The position numbers and the translations under genes were made by a program. Source: Bradyrhizobium sp. 190 (GTDB taxonomy: Bacteria > Pseudomonadota > Alphaproteobacteria > Rhizobiales > Xanthobacteraceae). Taken from it: a stretch of 64,000 bases of DNA. This document shows positions 1 through 8,676 of the stretch, in pieces. Location: NCBI RefSeq assembly GCF_023073415.1, contig NZ_JADPJL010000060.1:124001-188000 (forward strand). The letters are read 5' to 3'. The notes under the pieces were generated by a model. It was given only the letters and a program-made list of their open reading frames with translations, made no database searches and was not told the DNA's origin. Position 1 is the stretch's first letter; every line of letters begins with the position of its first letter.

Positions 1-1
1 T

Positions 2-160
2 GAGCCACGCAAATGGCTTTCCGGCGGCGCGTTTGGGATGAAGCGGGTCGAACTGCCCCATCCGCTCAACATATTCGCGATGAAAATCGAGCGGAATTCC
101 GCTCAAGAGAAATCGATTGTGGTTAAGACCATCATCGACGGCGTAAAACGCCATCGCTGA
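2..160 (+). CDS. C-terminal end of an unidentified protein (partial)
   Basis: An open frame enters from the left edge and stops at TGA 158-160, giving about 52 residues with no start inside the window. The tail is basic and ends in KRHR. It contains no motif I recognise. A LysR-type regulator effector domain is one possibility, but nothing visible proves it. Because the start and most of the gene lie outside the window, function cannot be assigned. Confidence 0.5.
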   Translation, partial: EPRKWLSGGAFGMKRVELPHPLNIFAMKIERNSAQEKSIVVKTIIDGVKRHR

Positions 161-491
161 TGCATCGAACATCCCTCTCGCAAATTGAACGGCCTGACTG
201 GCTGCCGGATCAGAGCGACTCGCGATCATGTACATGGCCACCCTCCCAATTTGCTTCCTCTGAAAGTCGGACATCGAGCGCATCCGTCTCGCGTACGGGG
301 CAGACGCACCTTTCAGTCAAGCAAAATGCGGGCCAACCCCTTAAAAACGCGATCAAAAAAGGACATACTGCCCGGCGCGGGCGGCGGACAGCGACAACTC
401 ATAGCCACCATCCGGTGGATTGCTGCGACACCCGCCGCCGCGATGATCCCGCCAGGCTCGTCTCCCAGAGATGCTTGGCGCTCAAGGTACC
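161..491. other. Intergenic stretch with no supported gene
   Basis: Between the left-edge gene and the serine hydrolase remnant, several overlapping frames are open. Their translations are rich in Arg, Ser, Thr and His, as is typical of chance frames in high-GC DNA, and they resemble no family I know. No RNA gene, repeat or clear terminator was seen. Confidence 0.5.
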
Positions 492-980
492 ATGTCGATT
501 GTCCCGGCTGACGAAGGTCAGATCACGCTCGCCAACTGGCGCCAGCATCCGCAGATGGAATGGAGCTATCGGAATGTTCGCGAAGTGCTTCCCACCGCGA
601 ACATTGCGCGATCGAGCACGCCAGTAGCGCTGCCGCGGTCGCCCCGCTATCTCGACGAGATCCCCTTCGCGGACCTGAAGGGCGAAAAGAGGACGGTCGC
701 TGACGCGTTGCGCTCAACCCACGTCGACGGCTTTTTGGTGCTCCATCGCGGCCGGACCGTCACGGAGTGGTATGCGCACGGTCTCGCGCCCGATGCGCAG
801 CACCTGATATTTTCGGTCAGCAAATCCATAGCCGGCACGGTCGGCGGCATCCTGACCGGGCAAGGCCGGCTCGATCCCGAAGCGCCGGTCGTCCGCTATC
901 TTCCCGAGTTGAAGGCTTCGGTATACGGCGGCTGCACCGTCCGCCACCTTCTCGACATGAGCGTCTCTGAAGCGGATTAA
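492..980 (+). pseudogene. Truncated beta-lactamase-family serine hydrolase
   Basis: About 162 residues from the ATG at 492 match the N-terminal part of class C beta-lactamase-like hydrolases (6-aminohexanoate-dimer hydrolase/EstB type). The nucleophile motif S-x-x-K is present as SVSK, in the context FSVSKSIAGT. It is followed by the usual GQGRLD and RHLLDMS segments. The frame then meets TAA at 978-980, just after HLLDM. Full members run to about 400 residues and need a later Tyr and a C-terminal KTG-like motif, both missing here. No continuation was found in the next 180 bases. The product is probably inactive, so I call it a pseudogene. A sequencing frameshift is less likely because no homologous C-terminus follows. 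Confidence 0.7.
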
Positions 981-1160
981 TCCTGCTGTTCGCACGATCG
1001 CCGTGGAGCCGGCCGGCTCGATCGTCTGATGAATGCAGCCGCGCCGGAGAGATCCGCGCTAAACATCGAGGGTTCGAGCTCGGCGGTGCTGGCAGTAAAG
1101 AAACGCGCGTGTCGCGGCGAACTTTAGAGTTGCTGAGTGTTCTCAGCGAAACGAGGAAGA

Positions 1161-2624
1161 TCAGACTTCTCGAGCATCTTTACGGACCACTTTCCCAAGC
1201 ACGGAGTATCTCACGCGTCGCCAGCCAATAACTATGCCAGTTATTGCGAACAGCAGTCCACACATGCAGAGGCCGACTATCAAAGTGCTCCGGACGCGAG
1301 GACGAATCACAAGGATTGGAAAATCCAGCGTGTGTAATGCGCTGTAAAGCCAGCGATACGCGCGGCGCGACGAGTCCAATCTTTGCAAGATGTTCCCGCT
1401 CGCGCCATCAATGTCATACCACACGTTGCCGCATACCGAACGGTAGACAGGCGCACCCGGTATCGTGGAGGACGCCATGTAGTTGTCATCTGCCGCAAGG
1501 ATTGCTGGAAAGCCGCAACCAAATGCCAAGCGGTGGATCAACGCTTGGACCTCGCGCGAGTCCAGGAACCCTGATTGATCATCCGATCTCGGGCTCCCCG
1601 CTCGAACTAGCGTTTGCCTCCCGAGGTCGATCCGGTCGCGTCGATAGCGGTCCCCATTGAAGGCGAACCATTCGATCTCTCGGGCAGACGGCGATATTGA
1701 CCCCCAGTCTGTAGACGGAAGCCTGTTCCAGGCTGGTGGGGACGCGGCGGCGTTAGCCTCGGTGTCGGTCAATTGCCCACGCGAGAACAACCGCCCGTGA
1801 TCCATGGATAGCCAGCCGCTGAAGATCCACGTCAGGACGAAAACTGTCGCTATTAAGCCAATGACGTGATGCAGCGCATGCCAGCCATGATAGGGCGAAA
1901 CGGCAGTCCCCTGCTGAATCCTGATCCGCGCGCCCCCAAGCACCGCGCCGAGCGCCGCTCCGATCAAGGCAAGCAGCGACAGCGTCCATACCACGCGATC
2001 CCAGAGCGACCAATTGCTTCGGAGCATCATGGGATAGATCCAGTGCAGCACGCTGCCCGCAAGATTCCACCACCTCTCGCTGCGCGTCGTGTCCAATACG
2101 ATCTCGCCGGTGACCGAGGACACATAGAGTGCTGTATCGGCCGCATCGTTGAGCGCCACGCGAAACAAGGGACGGTGACGATCGAAGCCGTTCGGCACGC
2201 TCCATTGATCATAATCTGCGAGCTCAACGATTGACGCGCGCGAGATATCCATGCCGCGCCGCCTTGCATGATCCCTCGCCGCAGCGAGGGCAATGTCGGG
2301 AGATTTCACTGCGGCACCCGTCGCATCTGATGCACGGATCGTCCGCAATTGCGACGACCCCGAAACGACGTACACCGGCCCGTCGGTCCGCTGGATCAGC
2401 CGAACGCGCGCGGCGTCCTCGATGCCGCTTGCCTCGACAGCTGTCGACGGATCGATGGTCACACGAGCGCTGTCCACGGCGGCAAGTCCGGCAAAGCGTT
2501 CCGCTTCCGTGAGCGACGGAAACGGAACGAAGTGCATGACAATGCCGGTCGCAAACCACATTGCGAACAGGAGGCAGAACGCGACCCCGAGCCATCGGTG
2601 CAGCAGGACCAGTCCGTCCATCAT
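1161..2624 (-). CDS. PepSY-associated transmembrane protein
   Basis: This 487-residue inner-membrane protein has four hydrophobic segments, near residues 7-32, 200-225, 245-275 and 445-470. The first carries the HRWLG motif typical of PepSY-TM (PiuB-like) proteins, and large soluble loops lie between the segments. Family members often accompany TonB-dependent receptors and are thought to reduce or release imported metal chelates. The exact reaction is unproven. The start at 2624 has GAGGTGA about eight bases upstream. The gene lies 12 bases after the receptor gene, so the two probably form one transcript under the cobalamin riboswitch at about 5.1-5.3 kb. Confidence 0.85.
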   Translation of the reverse strand: MMDGLVLLHRWLGVAFCLLFAMWFATGIVMHFVPFPSLTEAERFAGLAAVDSARVTIDPSTAVEASGIEDAARVRLIQRTDGPVYVVSGSSQLRTIRASDATGAAVKSPDIALAAARDHARRRGMDISRASIVELADYDQWSVPNGFDRHRPLFRVALNDAADTALYVSSVTGEIVLDTTRSERWWNLAGSVLHWIYPMMLRSNWSLWDRVVWTLSLLALIGAALGAVLGGARIRIQQGTAVSPYHGWHALHHVIGLIATVFVLTWIFSGWLSMDHGRLFSRGQLTDTEANAAASPPAWNRLPSTDWGSISPSAREIEWFAFNGDRYRRDRIDLGRQTLVRAGSPRSDDQSGFLDSREVQALIHRLAFGCGFPAILAADDNYMASSTIPGAPVYRSVCGNVWYDIDGASGNILQRLDSSRRAYRWLYSALHTLDFPILVIRPRVRSTLIVGLCMCGLLFAITGIVIGWRRVRYSVLGKVVRKDAREV

Positions 2625-2636
2625 ACGGCAATCACC

Positions 2637-5000
2637 TCACCATTTGAGGGCGGCGGAGATCTCATAGGTGCGCGGGGCTCCCAGCAGGATCTGGTCGGGA
2701 TAGAACGGATCGCCCCAGATCGCGTAGCGCTTGTCGGTCACATTCCGCACCCGGAAAGTCAGCCGCGTTTGCTCGACGGCATTGAAGACGGATTTGGGGA
2801 TGTCGACGAAGGCATAGAGATCGGCCACCGTGTAGGCGTTCATCGTCACGGTGTTGGCATCGGTGTTGTAGCGATCGCCGACATGGCGGCCGATCACCCC
2901 GAGCTCGACCGGCCACGGCGTGAAGAACCGGTAGGACGCGCCGGCGTTCGCGACGACGCGCGGCACGTTCGGCGGCGTATTCCCGGAAAACGAGCCACCA
3001 GCAAAATTGTAGTCGGCATAGCGCGCGTCGACATAGGCGATGTTGCCCCACACACGCCAGGCTTCCGTCAGGCGCATGGAGGCTGCGAGCTCCACGCCCT
3101 TCGATTCTTGCCGTCCGGCGAAGTTGAGCTGCATGCCGCCGGCCGCCGCATAGACATTCTTGCGCAGGATATCGAAGGCTGAGAACGACCACTCCGCCCG
3201 GTTGTCCCAGAACAGATGCTTCACGCCGGTTTCATAGGTCCGCGACGTTGTCAGGTCGAGCGGCTGGAGCGGCCCGAGCAGAAAAATGTTATTGGCCGAC
3301 ACGTCTGCACCCGTCGCGTATTGGCTGAAGAACGTCAGGCCGGGAACGGCCTCCCAAGTGTAGCCGATGCGGCCCGTCACCGGCATCCAGGATTTCGAGA
3401 AGGGAAAGCCCGTCTTCACCACGCCGTTCGCGTCGGTCGAATTCCGATCGAGCCCGATATGCTCCATGCGCAGGCCACCGACCAGAGCAAATGTCCGTGT
3501 GATCTTAAGGCGATCCTCGAACGACAGGGACTCATTGTCGATTCGAGCGGTCTGTCGCTGCGTCGTCAGCAGGCCGTAGTATCCACGCGCGGGATCGACC
3601 GGCGTGACCAGGTCGTGGGGGAAGTTGGCGGCACCCGGGCGGACGAAATCGAGGCCGCTCGCCGCAACCGTCGTCACGAGGCGGTTATCCATACCGACGA
3701 TGTTCGCATCCCAGGTCAAGTCGGTGATGTTGCCTGCGAGCTTCTGGCGATGCGCCACGTAGAAGCGCTCGCGATCGACCAGGTTCGAATTGGCGTTGAA
3801 CGCCTCAACTTCGTTGTTGAGCCACTCGCGCTCGGCGCCATAGCCATAGGCCTGGCTCTTCAGGGTCAGACCGGGTGCGAGCCTGAGCTCGAAGCCGCCG
3901 CGAAGCCACACCTCCTTCGCCACGTTACGATTATCGAGAACGTTGTAGTTGGTGTTGAAGGTGCGGTCGTCGATCGTGACGGGCCCCAGGTTCGATCCGT
4001 TGTAGTTCGAGACGTAGCTCCCGGAGACAATGCCGGCTGTGGCATGGGATCCGCTGAAGGCGACCGGAACGAGCGGCACGCCCCAATAGGCCCTCGAACG
4101 GTCCTCCTTGTATTCGATGGCGCCCCAGACCTTGAGATTGTCGGATATGCGGTAATTCAGTTGGCCCGATACGTCGAGCGTCTTCGTGTTGGTGTCGTCG
4201 GCAAAACCGTTGAGTGAGGAGCGGCTGATGTCGAACCGGTAGTCCAGGCCCTGGATGTTGGTGCTGCCGCCGGAGCCGTAGTAGCTCCGGAACGAATTCA
4301 GCGAGTCATAGGAGAAGTACGCCTCGTTCCGGATCGGCCCGATGTGCGGCTGCTTGGTCAAGAAATTGACCGCACCGCCTGCGGCACCCTCGCCCGACAA
4401 CAGTGAGGCTGGTCCCTTCAGAAACTCCACTGCCTTGAGATTGGCCGCATCCATGATACGCGACGTCATGTTCTGCGGACCGATCTTGATGCCGTTGTAG
4501 AGCACGTTGATCTGGCTGTTGGTGAAGCCGCGCATCGAGAAGGCCGAGGGCTCGGCCGGATTGTCACCGGACGTCACGCCGACCGCGCCTTGCGCGACTT
4601 CCGACACCGTCCGATAGCCTTGCTCACGGATCGTCTCAGCTGAAATCACCTCGACGGTTGCCGGAATCTCGCGCACGGTCAGGCCAAGACGCGAAGCGCC
4701 CTTGGCGACAGCGTTCGCGTTCGGCGGCGTCTGCATTGCTTGCTCATCAGGCTTCGGTGCTGTCGCGGCGGACGTGGCTCTGCTTGCCGCCGTATGGCGC
4801 GCGCCGCGTTCGTCGCGACCGGCCGGCCTTGCCGGTCTGCGCTTCTGATCGGCACCCGGATAAATCTCGACGGGTGGCAATTGCTCACGGGAGCTCGCCT
4901 GTTGCGCCCAGGCTACGGAGATGTCGAGGGAAGCAAAATAAGAGAGAACGCCGCATGCGAGCAAGAATTTGCCCGACCGGGCGGCACGAAGAGACGACAT
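2637..5000 (-). CDS. TonB-dependent outer-membrane receptor (siderophore-receptor-like), B12-regulated
   Basis: The 787-residue protein begins with a signal peptide (about residues 1-33, ending AWAQ) and a possible TonB box (LPPVEIYP). A proline/alanine-rich linker follows, then a plug domain at about residues 95-220 with the motifs ATVEVIS, SMRGF and KGPASLLSGEGAAGG. A 22-strand barrel ends in a terminal Trp (SAALKW). By sequence style it belongs with ferric-siderophore receptors (FhuA/FpvA type) rather than short BtuB. However, it lies directly behind a cobalamin riboswitch and beside B12 genes, so cobalamin, a corrinoid or a cobalt chelate is the likely substrate. The PepSY protein gene follows at once. 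Confidence 0.9.
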   Translation of the reverse strand: MSSLRAARSGKFLLACGVLSYFASLDISVAWAQQASSREQLPPVEIYPGADQKRRPARPAGRDERGARHTAASRATSAATAPKPDEQAMQTPPNANAVAKGASRLGLTVREIPATVEVISAETIREQGYRTVSEVAQGAVGVTSGDNPAEPSAFSMRGFTNSQINVLYNGIKIGPQNMTSRIMDAANLKAVEFLKGPASLLSGEGAAGGAVNFLTKQPHIGPIRNEAYFSYDSLNSFRSYYGSGGSTNIQGLDYRFDISRSSLNGFADDTNTKTLDVSGQLNYRISDNLKVWGAIEYKEDRSRAYWGVPLVPVAFSGSHATAGIVSGSYVSNYNGSNLGPVTIDDRTFNTNYNVLDNRNVAKEVWLRGGFELRLAPGLTLKSQAYGYGAEREWLNNEVEAFNANSNLVDRERFYVAHRQKLAGNITDLTWDANIVGMDNRLVTTVAASGLDFVRPGAANFPHDLVTPVDPARGYYGLLTTQRQTARIDNESLSFEDRLKITRTFALVGGLRMEHIGLDRNSTDANGVVKTGFPFSKSWMPVTGRIGYTWEAVPGLTFFSQYATGADVSANNIFLLGPLQPLDLTTSRTYETGVKHLFWDNRAEWSFSAFDILRKNVYAAAGGMQLNFAGRQESKGVELAASMRLTEAWRVWGNIAYVDARYADYNFAGGSFSGNTPPNVPRVVANAGASYRFFTPWPVELGVIGRHVGDRYNTDANTVTMNAYTVADLYAFVDIPKSVFNAVEQTRLTFRVRNVTDKRYAIWGDPFYPDQILLGAPRTYEISAALKW

Positions 5001-5127
5001 GGTTGATACCTCGGTATGACGTCAGTGGCACGTCACAGCGACCCAGGTCTCAACCTCCAGCTTGCTAAGCCTCGGGTGAAGCCGAATGTCTGTACTCCCC
5101 GACCGACATCTTCGCGTGTGACCACGG

Positions 5128-5312
5128 CTGACGGCAGGTCTCCTGGCTTGCGGGTCGTTACCTTGCGTCGCCTTCCCGGGACCGAGATGCCCAGTGGCTC
5201 GTGACGCAACATTCTCCGCTCACAGTTGCGGGGGCAGCTACGGCATTGAGGAAACCTCCTCGCACCGCATTCCCTTTTCACCCCCGTAAGGGGAAACCGT
5301 CGCGTGCATCTA
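5128..5312 (-). promoter_or_regulatory. Cobalamin riboswitch upstream of the TonB-dependent receptor
   Basis: Read on the minus strand, the region contains the conserved B12 box AAGCCAGGAGACCTGCC at 5149-5133. Upstream is the core GCTGCCCCCGCAACTGTG (about 5238-5221), then GGGAATGCGGTGCG near 5274-5261. These are the hallmark elements of the AdoCbl riboswitch in the right order and spacing. It lies about 130 bases from the receptor start, so high cobalamin should repress the receptor and the following PepSY gene. Confidence 0.93.
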
Positions 5313-5436
5313 GGATTAAGACGAGCACGGAGTCAATGTGCAGTCTCGGTGTCCTTGTCGCAGCGATCTCTACATTGACAATTGCTTACCGGAGCGTGCT
5401 ATCGCGTTACTGCTCTGACGTAGGTGGAGACGTTGA

Positions 5437-6009
5437 ATGGAAGGGGACACTTTCCTCTGGCTGGTCCGGCATGCCGTCGTCAATGGCGTCGCAGGGACGA
5501 TCCATGCCTCGGACGCCCCCGCGGATCTCAACGACCGGACGCAACTTGAAGCGCTGAGACGGCATCTGCCGCAGGACGCCACAAGCTACGCAAGCCCGTC
5601 GCGACGGACCGTCGACACGGCGCGTGCGCTGGGGCGTGACCCGATCCTGGTGCCCGAATTCCGCGAGCAGGATTTTGGCGACTGGACCGGGCAGCGCCAC
5701 GACGATCTCGCCGCTGCCGGCCGCGAAGGCTACGCAAAGTTCTGGAGCGATCCGGCTCGCTCCCGGCCGCCGGGCGGCGAAAGCTTTGAGGATCAGATTG
5801 TCAGGGTTCGGCAGGGCCTCGATCAGATCGGGACCGGACCGGCAATCCTTGTCGTCCATTCCGGCACCATCCGCGCTGCGCTGTGCATCGCACTTGACCT
5901 CACCCCGCAGGCTGCCCTCCGCTTCGTCATCGACCCGCTCTTCCTCACTCGCATCGATCGGCTGTCGAATGGCTGGCGGGTGCTATCGGTCAATCAGCGC
6001 GCTGCTTGA
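5437..6009 (+). CDS. cobC: Histidine phosphatase, probable alpha-ribazole phosphatase
   Basis: The 190-residue protein is a phosphoglycerate-mutase-type histidine phosphatase. It has the N-terminal catalytic LVRHA motif (residues 9-13, with A where RHG is usual), a conserved SPSRRTVDTA segment, EFREQDFGDWTG, and the second catalytic His in VVHSGT. In this setting the natural role is removing the 5'-phosphate of alpha-ribazole phosphate or cobalamin phosphate at the end of B12 synthesis. The family is broad, so the substrate is inferred from context. The start at 5437 has GGTGGAGA about six bases upstream. The gene is divergent from the receptor riboswitch and convergent with cobT, only 10 bases apart. 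Confidence 0.75.
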   Translation: MEGDTFLWLVRHAVVNGVAGTIHASDAPADLNDRTQLEALRRHLPQDATSYASPSRRTVDTARALGRDPILVPEFREQDFGDWTGQRHDDLAAAGREGYAKFWSDPARSRPPGGESFEDQIVRVRQGLDQIGTGPAILVVHSGTIRAALCIALDLTPQAALRFVIDPLFLTRIDRLSNGWRVLSVNQRAA

Positions 6010-6019
6010 AGCGCCGTCA

Positions 6020-7090
6020 TCAGGCCGGCCGATCCGGCACGTTGGCTTGCGCAAAGGTCGCCATGCCGTTGTGCAGGGCGCATGCGAGCCGCACCAGCGG
6101 CAGTACGATCGCGGCACCAGATCCCTCGCCGAGCCTCAGGTCCAGGCTGACCAGAGGATGGACGTTGAGCGCGCGAAGAATCAGGCGATGTCCCTGCTCC
6201 GCCGATTGGTGCGAGGGCAAGAGATATGGCTGACACGACGGATTGAGACGCACCGCCGCGAGCGCTCCAGCTGACACGATGAAGCCGTCGATCAGGACCG
6301 GAATGCGCCGCTGCGCGGCTGCGATGATCGCACCGCAGATGGCGGCGATCTCGAGACCCCCAACTGCACACAAGATCTTTTCGGCAGAAGCCCCCGCAAG
6401 CCTGTGCAGGGCCAGCGCGGCATCAACCAGCCGCGCCTTGCGGGCCCGGCCGGCGGTATCGACACCGGTTCCGCTACCTGCGATCTCTTCGGCGCTCACG
6501 CCGAGCAGGGCCGAAGCGATTGCTGCCGAGGTCGTGGTGTTGCCGATCCCCATTTCTCCGAAGATGAGTAGATCAGGATGCCCGGCCTCCGCGCGCAGCA
6601 CCGCGCGCCGGCCGCATTCAAAGGCAAACGCCAGCTCGCTCGGGTTAAGCGCCGCCTCCACACTGAAATCGCGGCTGCCACAGCGCGGCTTGTCGGTGAC
6701 GACACCCGCCAGCGGCGCTCCCGCCAACGTGCCGGCGTCGACGACTTCGAGACCCAAACCCAATTCGCGTGCCAAGACCGATATCGCAGCGCCGCCCGCG
6801 GCGAAATTCGCCATCATCGCGATCGTCACCTCCTGCGGATAGGCCGACACGCCCTGCGCGACGATGCCGTGATCGCCGGCAAAGATGATGATCGGCACGC
6901 GCGCCGCGCGAGGTTTTTCCGTCTGCTGCAAACCGGCAAGCTCGACCGCAATGTGCTCGAGCCGGCCGAGCGCACCGGTCGGCTTTGTCAGTTGCCCCTG
7001 CCGCGCGAGCGCCGCCTCGCGATGGACGGCCGAGACATCAGGGCAGTTCTGGGAGACCCACTCGGGAAGCATGTTGTTCTGCCTCTGCAT
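6020..7090 (-). CDS. cobT: Nicotinate-nucleotide--dimethylbenzimidazole phosphoribosyltransferase
   Basis: This 356-residue enzyme (CobU in Pseudomonas denitrificans naming) transfers phosphoribose from nicotinate mononucleotide to 5,6-dimethylbenzimidazole, giving alpha-ribazole 5'-phosphate. The family signatures are TKPTGALGRLE near the N-terminus, FAGDHGI, FGEMGIGNTT, and the C-terminal LRLGEGSGAA, whose glutamate is the catalytic base in the family. Length is normal. It is the last gene of the minus-strand run, nine bases after cobF. GAGG lies seven bases before the ATG at 7090, and an internal ATG at 7072 also has a possible ribosome site. Its substrate base would come from BluB at 27.4 kb. 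Confidence 0.95.
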   Translation of the reverse strand: MQRQNNMLPEWVSQNCPDVSAVHREAALARQGQLTKPTGALGRLEHIAVELAGLQQTEKPRAARVPIIIFAGDHGIVAQGVSAYPQEVTIAMMANFAAGGAAISVLARELGLGLEVVDAGTLAGAPLAGVVTDKPRCGSRDFSVEAALNPSELAFAFECGRRAVLRAEAGHPDLLIFGEMGIGNTTTSAAIASALLGVSAEEIAGSGTGVDTAGRARKARLVDAALALHRLAGASAEKILCAVGGLEIAAICGAIIAAAQRRIPVLIDGFIVSAGALAAVRLNPSCQPYLLPSHQSAEQGHRLILRALNVHPLVSLDLRLGEGSGAAIVLPLVRLACALHNGMATFAQANVPDRPA

Positions 7091-7099
7091 GCAGCCGCC

Positions 7100-7849
7100 T
7101 CACGGCCTGCGCTTGAGAATGTAGCTGTCCATGATCCAGCCATGCCGTTCGCGCGCCTCTTGCCGCGTCGCGACGATGCGAGGACCAACCTCGGCAAGCT
7201 CACCGGACATGATGATCTGATCGGACATGCCGAGATAGGCGCCCCACCAGATGTGCAGGCCTTTCGGCTCCAGCGATTGAAAGGCGGTGCCGCCATCAAG
7301 CATCACGACCACGGTGTCGGTGCCGTCAGGCCAGCCGGCTTCGCGCAGCCGCCGCCCCGTCGTAACGAGAAAGGGCTCGCCGATGTCGTTGAGCGGCAGC
7401 GCATGCGCCGCGCACAGCGCCTGGATCGACGTAATGCCCGGGATCACCTCGATCGCCGGCAACGGGTCCAGCCTTCGCGCGATGCGCAGGCTGGAATCGT
7501 AGAGCGACGGGTCGCCCCAGATCAGCAGGGCCACGCGGCCGTCGCTGCCAAGGTGGCTCGCGACCTCCTGTAACCAAGTTGCAGCGACAGCGTCGTGCCA
7601 ATCGTCAACGCCCCGGCGGTAGTCCGCCTCGCCGGCATCGCGCACGGGCAGATCGAATTCCACGATACGCGCCTTGTCGCTCGTGAGCACATCGGCGCAA
7701 ATCGCCCGCCGCAGTTCGGCGAGATCGGACTTCGCCGCGCCCTTGCGCGGGATGAGGACGAGATCGGCAGCGTTGATCGCGCGGATCGCAGCGAGCGTGA
7801 GCTGCTCGGGATCGCCGCAGCCGATACCTATCAGGGAGAGCGTCAGCAT
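7100..7849 (-). CDS. cobF: Precorrin-6A synthase (deacetylating)
   Basis: The 249-residue SAM-dependent tetrapyrrole methylase methylates C1 of precorrin-5 and releases the extruded acetyl as acetate, giving precorrin-6A. The family signature LIGIGCGDPEQLT sits at the N-terminus, LLIWGDPSLYDS in the middle, and EVIPGITSIQA in the second domain. CobF belongs only to the aerobic pathway, which agrees with CobG being present. The gene lies between cbiM (34 bases upstream) and cobT (9 bases downstream) in the same direction. Confidence 0.95.
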   Translation of the reverse strand: MLTLSLIGIGCGDPEQLTLAAIRAINAADLVLIPRKGAAKSDLAELRRAICADVLTSDKARIVEFDLPVRDAGEADYRRGVDDWHDAVAATWLQEVASHLGSDGRVALLIWGDPSLYDSSLRIARRLDPLPAIEVIPGITSIQALCAAHALPLNDIGEPFLVTTGRRLREAGWPDGTDTVVVMLDGGTAFQSLEPKGLHIWWGAYLGMSDQIIMSGELAEVGPRIVATRQEARERHGWIMDSYILKRRP

Positions 7850-7883
7850 AACCTGTGCGAAGGGCGGCCGTGGCAGCCGCCCC

Positions 7884-8570
7884 TCACGTTATCTCTACAC
7901 GGCGTTGTGCACGCGGGGTGACGAAGCCGTAGGCCGTAACGCCACGCAGCGATTTTGCCAGCGCGAGCACGGCAAGATCCGCCAGCGGCTCGATCACAAT
8001 GACCAGCGCATAGGATCCTGCAAACATCGCGATGTTGGCGAGATTCGTCGCGCCAAAGCCCGCACCGTAGAGCGCCCAGAATGCAACCCACGCGACGATG
8101 GCGGACTGGTACGTCGTCGAAAGCGCCAACGCCTGGCGATATTGCAGGTCAACATAGGCGGTGTTGCGGGGAATGATGCGCTGGGCCAGCGCGTGGATCG
8201 CGAACAGCGGCACCACCAGCGTCGTCAAGTTCATGCCGTATTGCGGCAGGTCCGTCGGCACGAAGAACAGGCCTTGCAGCAGAAGACCCAATGCGAGTCC
8301 GAACGCGGCGGGTGCGGCACCGAACAGCAGGAACAATGTGGAACCGAGGATGAAGTGCACCTCGGAGACTCCGACGCGGAGGTGCGGCAGGATCTCGAAG
8401 AATGAGAACACCAGCGCTGTCGTCGCAACCGTGCGCACGGCAAATGAAACGATGCCTTGCTCGCGCACGCTATCGGCCGCGAGCTTGAGAGCGACGCCGC
8501 CTGCGGCAATTCCGGTAGCATAGCTCAGCACGAGTTTTGCACCCGTCACAATTCCCGGTTCGATATGCAT
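7884..8570 (-). CDS. cbiM: CbiM-like energy-coupling-factor cobalt permease component
   Basis: The 228-residue protein is almost entirely hydrophobic, with about six or seven membrane segments. It begins MHIEPGIV, which matches the metal-binding N-terminus of CbiM (MHI followed by an acidic residue), where the N-terminal amine and His bind Co2+. Other family-like segments are GVSEVHFILG and LLLQGLFF. CbiM is the substrate-binding membrane subunit of ECF cobalt importers. No CbiN, CbiQ or CbiO gene lies nearby, so it either works alone or borrows an energising module encoded elsewhere. It sits between cobA and cobF, supplying the metal for the CobN chelatase step. Confidence 0.85.
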   Translation of the reverse strand: MHIEPGIVTGAKLVLSYATGIAAGGVALKLAADSVREQGIVSFAVRTVATTALVFSFFEILPHLRVGVSEVHFILGSTLFLLFGAAPAAFGLALGLLLQGLFFVPTDLPQYGMNLTTLVVPLFAIHALAQRIIPRNTAYVDLQYRQALALSTTYQSAIVAWVAFWALYGAGFGATNLANIAMFAGSYALVIVIEPLADLAVLALAKSLRGVTAYGFVTPRAQRRVEIT

Positions 8571-8587
8571 GGCCTCAAGTCCTTCCT

Positions 8588-8604
8588 GCCGTCACACCGA
8601 CGGC
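8588..8604 (-). promoter_or_regulatory. Short hairpin just upstream of cbiM
   Basis: GCCGTC at 8588-8593 and GACGGC at 8599-8604 form a perfect six-base-pair stem with a five-base loop, ending about 18 bases before the cbiM start. No U-tract follows on the minus strand. It could therefore be a weak mRNA structure in the cbiM leader rather than a classical terminator. Its role is unknown. Confidence 0.35.
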
Positions 8605-8676
8605 TTTGGCGTCAAAAATTGACTCTTTCGAAGAGCACGCGTCAGGCGGCGAGCGAGGGTCGGCGACGGTGTCATC

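Noticed and set aside
3216..4217. Long plus-strand frame (333 codons) opposite the TonB receptor
   Set aside because: Antisense to a clear receptor gene. Composition is Arg/Gly/Val-rich with no domain, as expected from high-GC third-position bias.
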